Positions 8,454 through 17,101 of a stretch of 64,000 nt of DNA are shown piece after piece. The position numbers and the translations under genes are program-made. Position 1 is the first letter of the stretch; each line of letters begins with the position of its first letter. This DNA comes from an uncultured Lachnospiraceae bacterium (GTDB lineage: Bacteria; Bacillota; Clostridia; Lachnospirales; Lachnospiraceae): assembly GCA_900542015.1 (NCBI GenBank), contig UQLY01000007.1, positions 96,545-160,544 on the forward strand. The letters run 5' to 3'. The notes under the pieces are model-generated. The model saw only the letters and a program-made list of their open reading frames with translations. It ran no database searches and was not told the origin of the DNA.

Positions 8454-8477
8454 AATACGGCAGCCCCGTTATTCGCA

Positions 8478-8867
8478 TTATTTCCCAATCAGTTTATCCT
8501 GGTTCAAAATATGATTAACCAGCCAGTCCGTAACCGTCTGCAGCATTTCATCGATGGCGTCGTCCTGGTTTTCATCGATTTCATCCAGGTTCCAGCCGTT
8601 GATGATTTCCCGCAGCGCATTGTGCTGGCTTAACTGGGTAAACATTCTTTTATATCCGATGGACTTCATGTACGCTTCTTCATGATCGAAATGGGTCATG
8701 GTATAATCTTTCAATTCCGTAAGGATCTCCTTGATGTTGTCATACTTATCGGGAATAAATTCTTCATTTTTGAGCTGGTACAATTCTTCGGCAATTTCAA
8801 ATAACCTTCTGTGCTCGTTGTCGATCATTTCAATGCCTGTTAAAAATTCGTCTTTAAATTCATACAT
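8478..8867 (-). CDS. Bacteriohemerythrin
   Basis: A 129-residue stand-alone hemerythrin that binds O2 at a non-haem di-iron centre; in anaerobes it is proposed to sense or sequester oxygen. The ligand pattern is present: His19 (NEHRRLF), His59 and Glu63 (HFDHEEAYM), His82 (QHNAL), His119 and Asp124 (NHILNQD). Length matches single-domain members. It is preceded by AGGAGG and by one of the best sigma-A promoters in the window, so it is probably transcribed alone. Given its position after a redox- or signal-sensing kinase it may be part of an oxygen response, but that link is only positional. Confidence 0.93.
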   Translation of the reverse strand: MYEFKDEFLTGIEMIDNEHRRLFEIAEELYQLKNEEFIPDKYDNIKEILTELKDYTMTHFDHEEAYMKSIGYKRMFTQLSQHNALREIINGWNLDEIDENQDDAIDEMLQTVTDWLVNHILNQDKLIGK

Positions 8868-8911
8868 TGTGCAATTCCTCCTATGTTTGTAATCTTAAAA
8901 TTCAAAAAGTT

Positions 8912-8940
8912 ATTATACAATTCAAGAAGAATAATGACAA
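8912..8940 (-). promoter_or_regulatory. Sigma-A promoter of the hemerythrin gene
   Basis: On the minus strand: TTGTCA, exactly 17 bases, TATAAT, about 45 bases upstream of the hemerythrin start. Confidence 0.8.
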
Positions 8941-8977
8941 TGTTTTTTACAAAGAAATCAGATTTTACAATAAATTT

Positions 8978-9538
8978 TTACAAAAGGGACGGCAGATAAA
9001 GCAATGTTCCCAATACCCCCGTCCCGAAAATAATCAGAATGGCGTTGGGACGGTATTTTCTAAGCAAAAAGAAAGCGAGCGCAAACAGTCCGCATTCGAT
9101 ATAACGCAGATTGGTAAAGGAATAGTCCGCGCTTTTAAAAATGCCCAAAAGGAGAATGGACAATCCCGCCGATGCGATTAAAGCGACGACGCCGGGGCGC
9201 ATTGCCGCCAGGATTTTCTGCATCCCGTCGATCTGACGGTATTTATAATAAAAATGCGCCAGAGCAAGACAGATGAAAAAAGAAGGCAGGATACAGCCCA
9301 GGGTGCATATCAAAGCGCCGGGGATACCTGCTAGCCGGATGCCTACGAAGGTGGCGGAATTGATGGAGATCGGTCCCGGCGTCATTTCCGCAATGGTAAT
9401 CAGATCCGTAAATTCCTCCAGGGTCATTAACTGATGGGTGTCCACAATCTGGTTTTCTATCAGCGGAATCGCCGCATAACCGCCGCCTACGCTGAATAAC
9501 CCTACTTGTACAAAGCTGAAAAATAATTTCCATATCAT
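8978..9538 (-). CDS. Chromate-type transporter, second subunit
   Basis: A 186-residue CHR-family membrane protein, one half of a two-gene transporter. The conserved start FFSFVQVGLFSVGGGYAAIP and the TPGPISINSATFVG motif (the PGP signature) are both present, with five or six hydrophobic segments. The family was named for chromate efflux, but in anaerobic gut bacteria the natural substrate of the split form is not established. It lies 45 bases after the other subunit gene on the same strand. Paired short CHR proteins of about 190 residues are thought to act as an inverted-topology heterodimer. Confidence 0.88.
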   Translation of the reverse strand: MIWKLFFSFVQVGLFSVGGGYAAIPLIENQIVDTHQLMTLEEFTDLITIAEMTPGPISINSATFVGIRLAGIPGALICTLGCILPSFFICLALAHFYYKYRQIDGMQKILAAMRPGVVALIASAGLSILLLGIFKSADYSFTNLRYIECGLFALAFFLLRKYRPNAILIIFGTGVLGTLLYLPSLL

Positions 9539-9583
9539 TTGCTTTTGATCTTCCTTTCCCGGAATGCTCCGGTTTTTTCTATT

Positions 9584-10162
9584 TTATTTTTTCTTCTTTT
9601 GCAAAGCCGCAACGACCGCGTCTGCAATGCCCACGGCAAGGCAGATGATGATAATGAGCATTGCGTTGACCCCGCAGACAGCCGTGGCGACAAACGCCGC
9701 GATCATGAGCCCTATATACAGGACCCGCCTCGTTTTCCATACGTTTACGGCGAGATTAAGTACGACGTCAAAAATAACCGCGGCAACGCCCGCGCGCATG
9801 ACCTGAAGCGCCGTGGCGATAATCCGGTTTTCCCGAAACTGCGTGTAAAATACGGAAATCAGGGAAATGATGATCATCGGAGGAAGGGCGGTACCGAGAA
9901 TCGCCACAAAGGTACCGGAAAGCCCCGCCATACGGTAGCCCAAAATGACGGAGGCGTTAATGGGAATGGGACCGGGAGACGATTGGGCAATCGCCGTAAT
10001 ATCCAGCATCTCCTCTTCATCCAGCCATTCCAGCTCTTCCACAAATTTCTTTTTCATCAGGGAAACAATGACAAAACCGCCTCCAAAGGTAAAGGCGCTT
10101 AAAGTAAAGGTCGCCCGGAACAGTTTTTGCAAAATTTCCCTTTTATTCTTTGCTTCTTTCAT
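9584..10162 (-). CDS. Chromate-type transporter, first subunit
   Basis: A 192-residue CHR-family membrane protein upstream of its partner. It has the matching motifs ATFTLSAFTFGGGFVIV near the start and SSPGPIPINASVILGYR around residue 62, then several hydrophobic helices and a basic tail (QKKKK). The charge and topology differ from the downstream subunit, consistent with a heterodimer. The region upstream to the divergent ABC operon holds only weak promoter-like sequences on this strand. Substrate specificity cannot be read from the sequence. Confidence 0.88.
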   Translation of the reverse strand: MKEAKNKREILQKLFRATFTLSAFTFGGGFVIVSLMKKKFVEELEWLDEEEMLDITAIAQSSPGPIPINASVILGYRMAGLSGTFVAILGTALPPMIIISLISVFYTQFRENRIIATALQVMRAGVAAVIFDVVLNLAVNVWKTRRVLYIGLMIAAFVATAVCGVNAMLIIIICLAVGIADAVVAALQKKKK

Positions 10163-10291
10163 AGTCTGGTCAAACCGCCTTAAAGAATCTTTTACCTGTC
10201 GCTTTCATTTATATAGTATCCTACGTTTTGGGACGAAATATACTTGAAACCGCCGGCTCAAAGCAAAGCGGGAGAAGCTGCGGCGCAGAGA

Positions 10292-10338
10292 CCGGGACAG
10301 AAAACGCGGCACGGGAGAATCCCGGACAGAAACCGCGG
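10292..10338 (+). repeat. Pair of 18-base direct repeats upstream of the ABC promoter
   Basis: CCGGGACAGAAAACGCGG at 10292-10309 and CCCGGACAGAAACCGCGG at 10321-10338 agree at 16 of 18 positions. They are 29 bases apart start to start, close to three helical turns, and end five bases before the -35 box at 10343. The layout suggests paired activator sites, which is inference. Confidence 0.55.
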
Positions 10339-10342
10339 TAAA

Positions 10343-10371
10343 TTGACACCTTCTGCAAATAATGGTAAAGT
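10343..10371 (+). promoter_or_regulatory. Sigma-A promoter of the ABC exporter operon
   Basis: Perfect TTGACA, 17-base spacer, TAAAGT with an upstream TGG (extended -10). It is bracketed by a perfect 9-base inverted repeat, GACACCTTC (10345-10353) and GAAGGTGTC (10388-10396). Confidence 0.65.
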
Positions 10372-10404
10372 ATAAAGAACAGGAAGCGAAGGTGTCGGCG
10401 GAAT

Positions 10405-11073
10405 ATGTTGGAAGTGTCCGGGTTACGGAAAAAGTACGGAAAAAAAGAAATACTGAAGGACATCAGTTTTCGGATCGAATGCGGAGAACAGGTAGCTGTT
10501 GTGGGAAAAAACGGCTGCGGCAAATCCACGCTCATGCGTATTATGGCGGGGATTTTAAAACCGGACGCCGGGCAGATCCGGTATTTCGGACAGGACGCGC
10601 TTAAAATGAAAGGAAACCTTCGGAAATACTGCGGTTATGTGCCTCAGGAAAATCCTTTGATGGAGGAATTGTCGGTCATGGATAACCTGAAGCTGTGGGG
10701 CGGCGGAAAAGACGAACGGACTCTGGAACTGTTGGAACTGTTCCAACTGAAGGAACTGTTAAAAATGCCCGTGGAAAAACTCTCCGGCGGCATGAAGCGG
10801 AGGGTAAGTATCGTATGCGCCATGATCGACAATCCGCCGATTATGCTGATGGACGAACCGACGACGGCTTTGGATTTATATTATAAAGAGAGTATCCGCG
10901 ACTGGATGCGCCGCTATACGGAAAATAACGGAATGATCGTGATGACGACCCACGACGAGGGAGAAATTGCCGGGTGCGACAATTGCTTTGTGATGAAAGA
11001 GGGCGTTTTGATACGGCTGCCGCAAGGGGAAGACAGGCTTGCCCTTGTTAAAAAATATATCAATGAGGGGTAG
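10405..11073 (+). CDS. ABC transporter ATP-binding protein
   Basis: A 222-residue nucleotide-binding subunit. Walker A is GKNGCGKST, the Q-loop lies in YVPQENPL, the signature is LSGGMKRR, Walker B is IMLMDEPTTALD and the switch His is in TTHDEGE. It energises the two ABC-2 type permeases encoded downstream. The family resembles CcmA/DRR-type drug exporters and linearmycin-type exporters, but the substrate is not known. First gene of a four-gene operon; the ribosome site (GGCGGA) is weak. Confidence 0.92.
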   Translation: MLEVSGLRKKYGKKEILKDISFRIECGEQVAVVGKNGCGKSTLMRIMAGILKPDAGQIRYFGQDALKMKGNLRKYCGYVPQENPLMEELSVMDNLKLWGGGKDERTLELLELFQLKELLKMPVEKLSGGMKRRVSIVCAMIDNPPIMLMDEPTTALDLYYKESIRDWMRRYTENNGMIVMTTHDEGEIAGCDNCFVMKEGVLIRLPQGEDRLALVKKYINEG

Positions 11074-11102
11074 CAAAAGAGGGAAGAAGAGGGAGGAAAA
11101 TC

Positions 11103-12503
11103 ATGGATTTTAACGGAACAATGGAACAGACGGGACAGCCGGCAGGGGGAATACCGCCGGAACCGGAAAAAAAGAAAAAATCGGGACTTGCCATAGCGGG
11201 CATCGTGCTTGCCGCAGTCCTGGTCGTTGCGATCGCCGTCAGTGTAGCGGCTTATGTGGGCGTATTCGGAGGAAATGCGGGAAAGGTGGCGAAAGCGTTT
11301 ACCAATACTTTTCGCGAACAGCCGGCGGTGATACAGGATTTTAGCGATTCGGCTGATATTACCGCAGGCGGACAGTATACGACAGTGCTGGAACTGGGTG
11401 TGGAAGATCTTGATCTGAATATGGAATGCCGGGTGGACGGAAATGACAAGCAGTTTGCCGGAAATATCGAAAGCGGCATTACCAATATTGAGTTTAAAGG
11501 CGCGCTGACAGAGGAGGAACTGATGGTTTATATTCCTTTTCTCGGAGATTATAATTTCTGTTATAACTATCGGGAAGTCGGCACGGGCTATCTGCTTGAG
11601 GAAATGAGTGAAGAGGAGATACAGGCGTTGAACAAGGGTCTGGAGATCCTTTACGATCCCCGGAGCATAGACGGCGAAGATGTCTCTTTCAGTTGGGACG
11701 AATGGCTGGAATCCATGTCTGATTCTTTGAAAGAAACCGAATTTGAGGCCGCAGGAACCGAGACCTTTGAAATCGACGGAAAAGAAGTGGAAGGCAAGGG
11801 CTACCGGACGACCCTAAAGCAGGAAGAAATGGAAGAGGCGCTAGATCTCATAGAAGAGGAGTTTAACGCGCAATACGAAGAACTGTATGATCTGATGAGC
11901 GAGATTGACCCTTCTTTTGAGAATCCCTATCAGGAAACATTTGACGAAACCCGCAGGATCATTGAAGAGCTTTCCGATTTTGACCTGACGTTTTATATTT
12001 ATGACCGTCAGTTGGCGGCAATCATCGCGCAGACGCAGGACGGGGACCAGCTTCGCATCCTCTTTCAGGGCGGAGAAAGAAGAACCCAGAATATGGCTGT
12101 GGAAGTAGTGGAAAGCGATGCGGACGGAATATCCGCAAAGACCGAATTGTTTGCAATTACGGGAAATACCGAGGGAACAACGGAGACCATGAACTTTGCC
12201 TTCGGGGACGAGTTGACGCTGGTATTTACCTATGACAGCGAGACCGGAGCCTATGAAATCGGTGTGGATGATGAAATGGTCATTTCGGGAGAGATTTCCT
12301 TTGACCGCACCGGGCTTACGATTACGATGACGGAAGATTTTTCGGAATACATAGAGGATATGGTCATGGAAGGCAGCATTTCCATGAGAAAAGGCGTTGA
12401 AATGGAAGAAATCGAGGGAGAACGCTTTGATATCGGAAATGCAGACGAGGATGAGTGGGAAGAACTCATAAACGAAGTGACGTATTCCATGTATGGATTT
12501 TAA
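11103..12503 (+). CDS. Membrane-anchored extracytoplasmic protein of the ABC operon
   Basis: 466 residues: a short Pro/Lys-rich cytoplasmic head (residues 1-27), one hydrophobic helix (about 29-53) and a large, very acidic external domain of alternating strands and helices. I do not recognise the family. The external part shows repeated beta-rich stretches such as QYTTVLELGVEDLDLNMEC and DELTLVFTYDSETGAYEIG that may be two related lobes. It sits between the ATPase and the permeases with a strong GGGAGG ribosome site, so it is probably an accessory or sensor subunit of the exporter, perhaps binding the exported compound or an envelope-active peptide. That role is inference. Confidence 0.7.
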   Translation: MDFNGTMEQTGQPAGGIPPEPEKKKKSGLAIAGIVLAAVLVVAIAVSVAAYVGVFGGNAGKVAKAFTNTFREQPAVIQDFSDSADITAGGQYTTVLELGVEDLDLNMECRVDGNDKQFAGNIESGITNIEFKGALTEEELMVYIPFLGDYNFCYNYREVGTGYLLEEMSEEEIQALNKGLEILYDPRSIDGEDVSFSWDEWLESMSDSLKETEFEAAGTETFEIDGKEVEGKGYRTTLKQEEMEEALDLIEEEFNAQYEELYDLMSEIDPSFENPYQETFDETRRIIEELSDFDLTFYIYDRQLAAIIAQTQDGDQLRILFQGGERRTQNMAVEVVESDADGISAKTELFAITGNTEGTTETMNFAFGDELTLVFTYDSETGAYEIGVDDEMVISGEISFDRTGLTITMTEDFSEYIEDMVMEGSISMRKGVEMEEIEGERFDIGNADEDEWEELINEVTYSMYGF

Positions 12504-12513
12504 ACGATAATCG

Positions 12514-13719
12514 ATGAAAACATTTGGAACTTATTTTTTACTGGAATATAAGAAAAGCATCAAGGTACTGCCGAAAACCTTCGGCAGTACCTTATTGGCG
12601 TTAGGTCTTATGCTGGCGGGAGTCTGGCTGGTCAGCTATTTTGCCTTTCAGTCTCATGTATTCGCCAAGATAAATGTGGCGATAGTCGTTCCCGAGGAAC
12701 AAAGCGAGGTGCAGACAATCCTGCAGCTTGCACAGACTATGGAAAGCGTGGAAAGCGTCTGCAATTTTGTGTATCAGGAAGAAGCGGAGGCGATGGAACA
12801 GCTTGTGCAGGGACAGGTATCTGCGGCGATTATCTTACCCGAGCATTTTTATGAGGATATCGATAGCGGTTACAATACGCCGTTGACCGTATATGTTTCC
12901 GAAGATGCGGCGTTAAACCAACTGGTATTTCAGGAACTTCTGACAGACGGCGTATCGCTTTTGCGGACGGCGGAATCCGGCGTATATTCCATGCTGCATA
13001 CGGCAAGGATTTATCCGGCTAAGATAAACGGAAAAGAAATCGGCGATTACATCGCGGGCGTTTATTTAAACGAGGCGTTTCGGCGCAATGAGATTTTTGA
13101 AGAGAGCGTGTATTCCTCTTTCGGGGAGGTCAACCTGTACCAGTATTATTTTGTGGCGGTTCTGAATATGATTTTGCTGATGTTCGGGATGAATTTCGGC
13201 TTCCTGTACCGGGAACGTTCGAGGACGGTTGAGGAACAACTGAAAACGGCGGGGATCGGCGCGGGACGGATCGCTTTGGTCAAAATTGCGGTCATGAGCG
13301 CCCTGTTGTGGGCGGTCGGGCTGATCGTCTATGCGGTCGGGCTGATTCTTTCTAAAGGCCTCAAATGGAATATTTTGTTTTGGGACGGCGGGGCGCCGTT
13401 GGCTTTGCTTTTGTTGAGTGTGTCCGTAGCGGCATATCTGCATATGCTGTACGCTTTTGCAGGCAGGAGCGGACGGGGCGCTTTTTTGGTATTTGCGGTA
13501 AACGGCGGTATGATTCTGTGTTCCGGCGCAGTCATTCCCGCCGTTTATCTGCCAAAGGCTGCGGCTTTTGCGGGAAAATTCCTGCCCCTGTGCCTGTGGG
13601 ACCAATACGCCGCGGAAACGTTTTTGATTAACGGCTCTGCGGGGACGGTACTTTGCCTGTTGGTAATGACCGCGATGATGATGGGAATAGGAGTGGCTGC
13701 GTCATGGAAAAATACATAA
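12514..13719 (+). CDS. ABC-2 type transporter permease, first
   Basis: 401 residues with one N-terminal membrane helix (about 22-45), an extracytoplasmic domain to about residue 200 and five or six C-terminal helices, the usual ABC-2 permease topology. The external segment INVAIVVPEEQSEVQTILQL is typical. No Shine-Dalgarno sequence is visible in the ten bases after the previous stop. From codon 17 the coding sequence contains a perfect 14-base inverted repeat with a 4-base loop. The gene overlaps the second permease by 16 bases. Confidence 0.85.
   Translation: MKTFGTYFLLEYKKSIKVLPKTFGSTLLALGLMLAGVWLVSYFAFQSHVFAKINVAIVVPEEQSEVQTILQLAQTMESVESVCNFVYQEEAEAMEQLVQGQVSAAIILPEHFYEDIDSGYNTPLTVYVSEDAALNQLVFQELLTDGVSLLRTAESGVYSMLHTARIYPAKINGKEIGDYIAGVYLNEAFRRNEIFEESVYSSFGEVNLYQYYFVAVLNMILLMFGMNFGFLYRERSRTVEEQLKTAGIGAGRIALVKIAVMSALLWAVGLIVYAVGLILSKGLKWNILFWDGGAPLALLLLSVSVAAYLHMLYAFAGRSGRGAFLVFAVNGGMILCSGAVIPAVYLPKAAAFAGKFLPLCLWDQYAAETFLINGSAGTVLCLLVMTAMMMGIGVAASWKNT
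12562..12593 (+). repeat. Perfect hairpin inside the ABC permease coding sequence
   Basis: Arms AAGGTACTGCCGAA and TTCGGCAGTACCTT are perfect complements of 14 bases around a 4-base loop (AACC), encoding part of the first membrane segment region (KVLPKTFGSTLL). There is no T-run, so it is not a classical terminator. It could pause ribosomes, stabilise a processed mRNA end or limit read-through. Confidence 0.7.
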
Positions 13720-14795
13720 CATGGTACCGCATGATGTTAAAAATATGGCTTCGCAAAAAAAGCAGCCCGGTTTTGGTGGCGGTTATGCTGTTGGCGACTG
13801 CGCTCGTTGCAGGGATACGGCTTCCCGACGCCGCAAACGTAAAAGTCGGACTTTATAACGCGGACGGACAGCTTGCAGCGCGCATTGCAAACCGGCTCCT
13901 TGCCTCTGACAGCGTCTTTACATTTGAAAGCTATGCCGATGAGGAAGCGCTGCAGGACGCCGTGACCGGCGGAGAGATAGAATGCGGCTTTATCTTTGAA
14001 GAAGGCATGGAGGAAAAGCTAAACCGCGCCGGGGGTAAAAGCAGGGATCTGATCGCCTATGTGGCGACGCCCCTGACGACGAAAGGAAGCGTGGCGAAAG
14101 AAACGGTTTATGCGGCGTTTCTGGAAGAATACAGTGAAATGATATTGTTGCGCGAGGAAGAAACGGTGTTCGGCGAAAAAAATCCTGAGGTTTCTTCCCT
14201 GTTGTTGGAAAAAAACGCCGGCTTTCTCGAAGGAGATCAGATTTTCGACCTGCACTTTGCCTATGTTAAAACCCGGGAAGCGGCAGGAACAGAAGGGAAA
14301 GATGCGGCGAATATGCAGGCGGAAACGGGAAAGGAAGGCACGCAGACTTTCCCGGTCCGCGGAATCGCAGCGCTGTTTGTATTTATCGCGGTATTTTTGG
14401 AGCACGGCAGACGGTTCTCGCCCCAGGCGGCGGCTTTTGAGGGAGCGCTTGCAAAAAAAGAGGCGGTCCGGTTCCGTTTTGTGCGGTATCTTTCCGCCGC
14501 GTCCGTTCCTGCGGCTGCGCTCCTTTTGGGGATCGTTTTAACCGGAAACGGACAGGGAATTTTGCGGGAATGCTTCGGTATGCTTGCTCTTGTGTTTTTA
14601 TCGGCGCTATGGATGGTCGTTGCGGGCGCGGCGTTTCAAAAAGAATTGTCCTATTCAGCGTGGACTATGACATTGATTTTGGCACAGTTTCTGCTTTGTC
14701 CCGTATTTGTGGATCTGACGCAATATATCCCCGCGATCCGGTATATCCGTCTGCTGTTTCCGGCAGGCGTTTATCTGGAGCTTTACGTTGTATAA
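13704..14795 (+). CDS. ABC-2 type transporter permease, second
   Basis: 363 residues starting at the ATG at 13704, which has GGAG about ten bases upstream; an in-frame ATG at 13653 deep in the previous gene is less likely. One N-terminal helix (about 17-34), an external domain (about 35-215) beginning ANVKVGLYNADGQLAARI, then a C-terminal membrane bundle that is shorter than in the first permease. It overlaps the first permease gene by 16 bases, so the two products are translationally coupled and probably form a heterodimer. Confidence 0.82.
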   Translation: MEKYITWYRMMLKIWLRKKSSPVLVAVMLLATALVAGIRLPDAANVKVGLYNADGQLAARIANRLLASDSVFTFESYADEEALQDAVTGGEIECGFIFEEGMEEKLNRAGGKSRDLIAYVATPLTTKGSVAKETVYAAFLEEYSEMILLREEETVFGEKNPEVSSLLLEKNAGFLEGDQIFDLHFAYVKTREAAGTEGKDAANMQAETGKEGTQTFPVRGIAALFVFIAVFLEHGRRFSPQAAAFEGALAKKEAVRFRFVRYLSAASVPAAALLLGIVLTGNGQGILRECFGMLALVFLSALWMVVAGAAFQKELSYSAWTMTLILAQFLLCPVFVDLTQYIPAIRYIRLLFPAGVYLELYVV

Positions 14796-14797
14796 AA

Positions 14798-14826
14798 TTG
14801 ACAATTTATTTAAAATTTACTACTAA
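14798..14826 (+). promoter_or_regulatory. Candidate promoter of the LTA-synthase-like gene
   Basis: Perfect TTGACA, 17-base spacer, TACTAA, in a very A+T-rich leader that begins three bases after the permease stop. No terminator separates the two, so read-through from the ABC operon is possible. Confidence 0.5.
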
Positions 14827-14904
14827 TTTTCATGGATTTTACAACTTGTAATTTGAACGTAAAAAATATATTCTAATATCCGGAAAAAATATTACCGGAG
14901 TTAG

Positions 14905-17031
14905 ATGAAAATGAAGAGATTTTTTAATGCACATCAGGATGAAATACATAAATTAACAGAATTTTTAAACCGTTTTTCCCTATTGTTTCACGGGATTCTC
15001 GCTTGTCTGATCTGCTTTTTTGCAGAAAGCGTATCCAGGCATTCCCTTGTCAAAGCGGCTCTTTTCGTATGGGATTCTCCCATGACGTTTTTATATAACG
15101 CGATGATTATTTTTATTACGTTTCTGCCCGTTTATTTCTTTAAGCGCAGGGCTCTGGCAAGGGTAATCATTTCCTTTGTCTGGTGCGCTTTGGGGATTAT
15201 CAACGGCTGCGTGCTTGCTGAAAGGGTCACGCCTTTCGGTTTTACGGACTTAAAGCTGATCAACGATCTGTTTTCCATGAAGTCCACCTATTTCACGCCG
15301 GGCATGTGCGTTGCGGCGATTATCGTGGTGGTTTTGTTCGTGGCGGGCTGCGTCTATCTGTACAAAAAGGGACCGGTTTTTAAAGGAAAAATGCACCGTA
15401 AAATCATGATTTTGATTCTCGCATCCTGCTATTTGTGGGTCCCGATGATCACCAACGCGGCGGTAAAGGGCGACGTAATCACGGATTATTTTGACAATAT
15501 TGCCCAGGGGTATGAGCGCTACGGCTTTGTATACGGCTTCTCATCGAGCGTCGTTGACCGCGGCATGGAAGAGCCCGAGGAATATTCGGAAGAAAAAATT
15601 GACGAACTGATGGCGGAAGTTTCGGCTAATATGATTGCAAATCAAAAATATTGCAGCGGCGACAGCTATGTATCGGCGATTTCGGGACAGATTACCGATA
15701 CCGTATCCGCAAACGCCGTACAGGTGCTTCCGGCGGACCCGAACGACCCGGATTCGCCCAACATTATTCTGGTGTTGTTGGAATCCTTTGCCGATCCTAC
15801 GGAAATTGACTTTCTGACGTTGTCGGAAGATCCGATTCCCAATTTCCACCGGCTGGAACAAACCTACAGCTCCGGTTACCTTTCGGTGCCGGTTGTGGGA
15901 GCGGGAACGGCGAATACGGAGTTTGAAGTATTGACGGGAATGTCCATGCGGTTCTTCGGCACGGGCGAATACCCGTACAAGACGATTTTGAAAACCAATA
16001 CCTGTGAAAGCACGGCGGACGCTCTTTCCGATATGGGTTACGGCACATATGTGGTACATAACAATAAAGCGAGATTTTACAGCAGGGACAACGCCTTTTC
16101 CAAAATGGGCTTTGATACCTTTGTCAGCAGAGAATTTATGAACATTCGGGAATGGACGCCTATAGAAACCTGGCCTACGGACGACATTCTGCGCCGCGAG
16201 GTGCTCGCCTGTCTGGACGATACGCCGGATCAGTCGGACTTTGTCTATACAATTACGGTACAGGGGCACGGCGCATATCCTACGGAACAGGTGCTTGAAG
16301 CTCCCGAGATCAGCGTTTCGGCGAACGGACTGGATCAGGAGCAGAATTATCAATGGGAATATTATGTAAACGAAATTCATGAAGTGGATAAATTTATCGG
16401 CAATTTGGTGGACGATCTGAGCCAAAGAGATGAAAAGACAATGGTTATCATGTTCGGCGACCACCTTCCGACCATGAATCTGCAAAATGAAAATATGGAG
16501 AGCGGCGATATTTTCAAGACCAAATATATTACCTGGAACAATTACGGTCTGCCCAAGGAGGATGCGGATATTACCGCTTATCAGTTGATGGCGCATATGC
16601 TTGACGCAACCGGTATTCACGAGGGAACGATTCTTTCTTATCATCAGTCCGCAGACGCGGATCTGGCATCGGAAGAGGATCAGGCGTACATTGACGGGCT
16701 GGAAATGCTGCAATACGATGTTCTTTACGGAAAGCATTATGCATACGGAGGAAAGGACATTTATCCCGCGAGCGAACTGGAGCTCGGACTGGAGGACGCG
16801 GTTATCGAAGATATCCGTGTGGAAGGCAGTCTGCTGGTCGTTACGGGAGAGCATTTTACACCGTGGAGCGTCGTATATGTCAACGGCGAGCCGGTAAAGA
16901 CGAAACAGTATACCGACGGATGTCTGACGGTGTCCTTAGAAGAATATACTCCCGAGGCGGGCGATGAGATTGTGGTCAACCAGTGCAGCGGCGAGACGGT
17001 ATTCAGAAGCTCAAATATTAAAATTTACTAA
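14905..17031 (+). CDS. LTA synthase family sulfatase-fold protein
   Basis: 708 residues. Five N-terminal membrane helices (about residues 20-190) lead to an external sulfatase-fold domain. Family motifs are present: NIILVLLESFADP around the first metal ligand, GAGTANTEFEVLTGMS with the likely catalytic Thr, VVHNNKARFYSRDNAFSKMG, and MFGDHLPT with the metal-binding Asp-His. Family members transfer glycerol phosphate from phosphatidylglycerol to build lipoteichoic acid or modify other glycans. After the catalytic domain about 80 extra residues (LLVVTGEHFTPWSVVYVNG and following) resemble an Ig-like or TIG module, not usual in LtaS. An alternative ATG lies at 14911. Confidence 0.88.
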   Translation: MKMKRFFNAHQDEIHKLTEFLNRFSLLFHGILACLICFFAESVSRHSLVKAALFVWDSPMTFLYNAMIIFITFLPVYFFKRRALARVIISFVWCALGIINGCVLAERVTPFGFTDLKLINDLFSMKSTYFTPGMCVAAIIVVVLFVAGCVYLYKKGPVFKGKMHRKIMILILASCYLWVPMITNAAVKGDVITDYFDNIAQGYERYGFVYGFSSSVVDRGMEEPEEYSEEKIDELMAEVSANMIANQKYCSGDSYVSAISGQITDTVSANAVQVLPADPNDPDSPNIILVLLESFADPTEIDFLTLSEDPIPNFHRLEQTYSSGYLSVPVVGAGTANTEFEVLTGMSMRFFGTGEYPYKTILKTNTCESTADALSDMGYGTYVVHNNKARFYSRDNAFSKMGFDTFVSREFMNIREWTPIETWPTDDILRREVLACLDDTPDQSDFVYTITVQGHGAYPTEQVLEAPEISVSANGLDQEQNYQWEYYVNEIHEVDKFIGNLVDDLSQRDEKTMVIMFGDHLPTMNLQNENMESGDIFKTKYITWNNYGLPKEDADITAYQLMAHMLDATGIHEGTILSYHQSADADLASEEDQAYIDGLEMLQYDVLYGKHYAYGGKDIYPASELELGLEDAVIEDIRVEGSLLVVTGEHFTPWSVVYVNGEPVKTKQYTDGCLTVSLEEYTPEAGDEIVVNQCSGETVFRSSNIKIY

Positions 17032-17060
17032 AAAATATTAAGAAATAATTACATTTTTTA

Positions 17061-17089
17061 TTGACAGATTTTACATTTGCCATTATAGT
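17061..17089 (+). promoter_or_regulatory. Sigma-A promoter ahead of the symporter
   Basis: Perfect TTGACA, 17-base spacer, TATAGT. Transcription would start near 17096, only a few bases before a terminator-like hairpin. Confidence 0.75.
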
Positions 17090-17101
17090 AATAGTAGTCA
17101 A

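Noticed and set aside
8868..9181. A plus-strand open frame across the hemerythrin promoter and transporter end
   Set aside because: It overlaps the minus-strand promoter and transporter gene and has low-complexity sequence.
9539..10102. Plus-strand open frame of 187 codons
   Set aside because: Antisense to the first chromate-type subunit, rich in Arg/Asn/Asp repeats, no ribosome site.
15541..16854. A 437-codon open frame on the minus strand
   Set aside because: It lies fully antisense to the LTA-synthase-like gene, has low-complexity His/Arg/Phe-rich sequence and no ribosome site. It is a shadow of codon bias.
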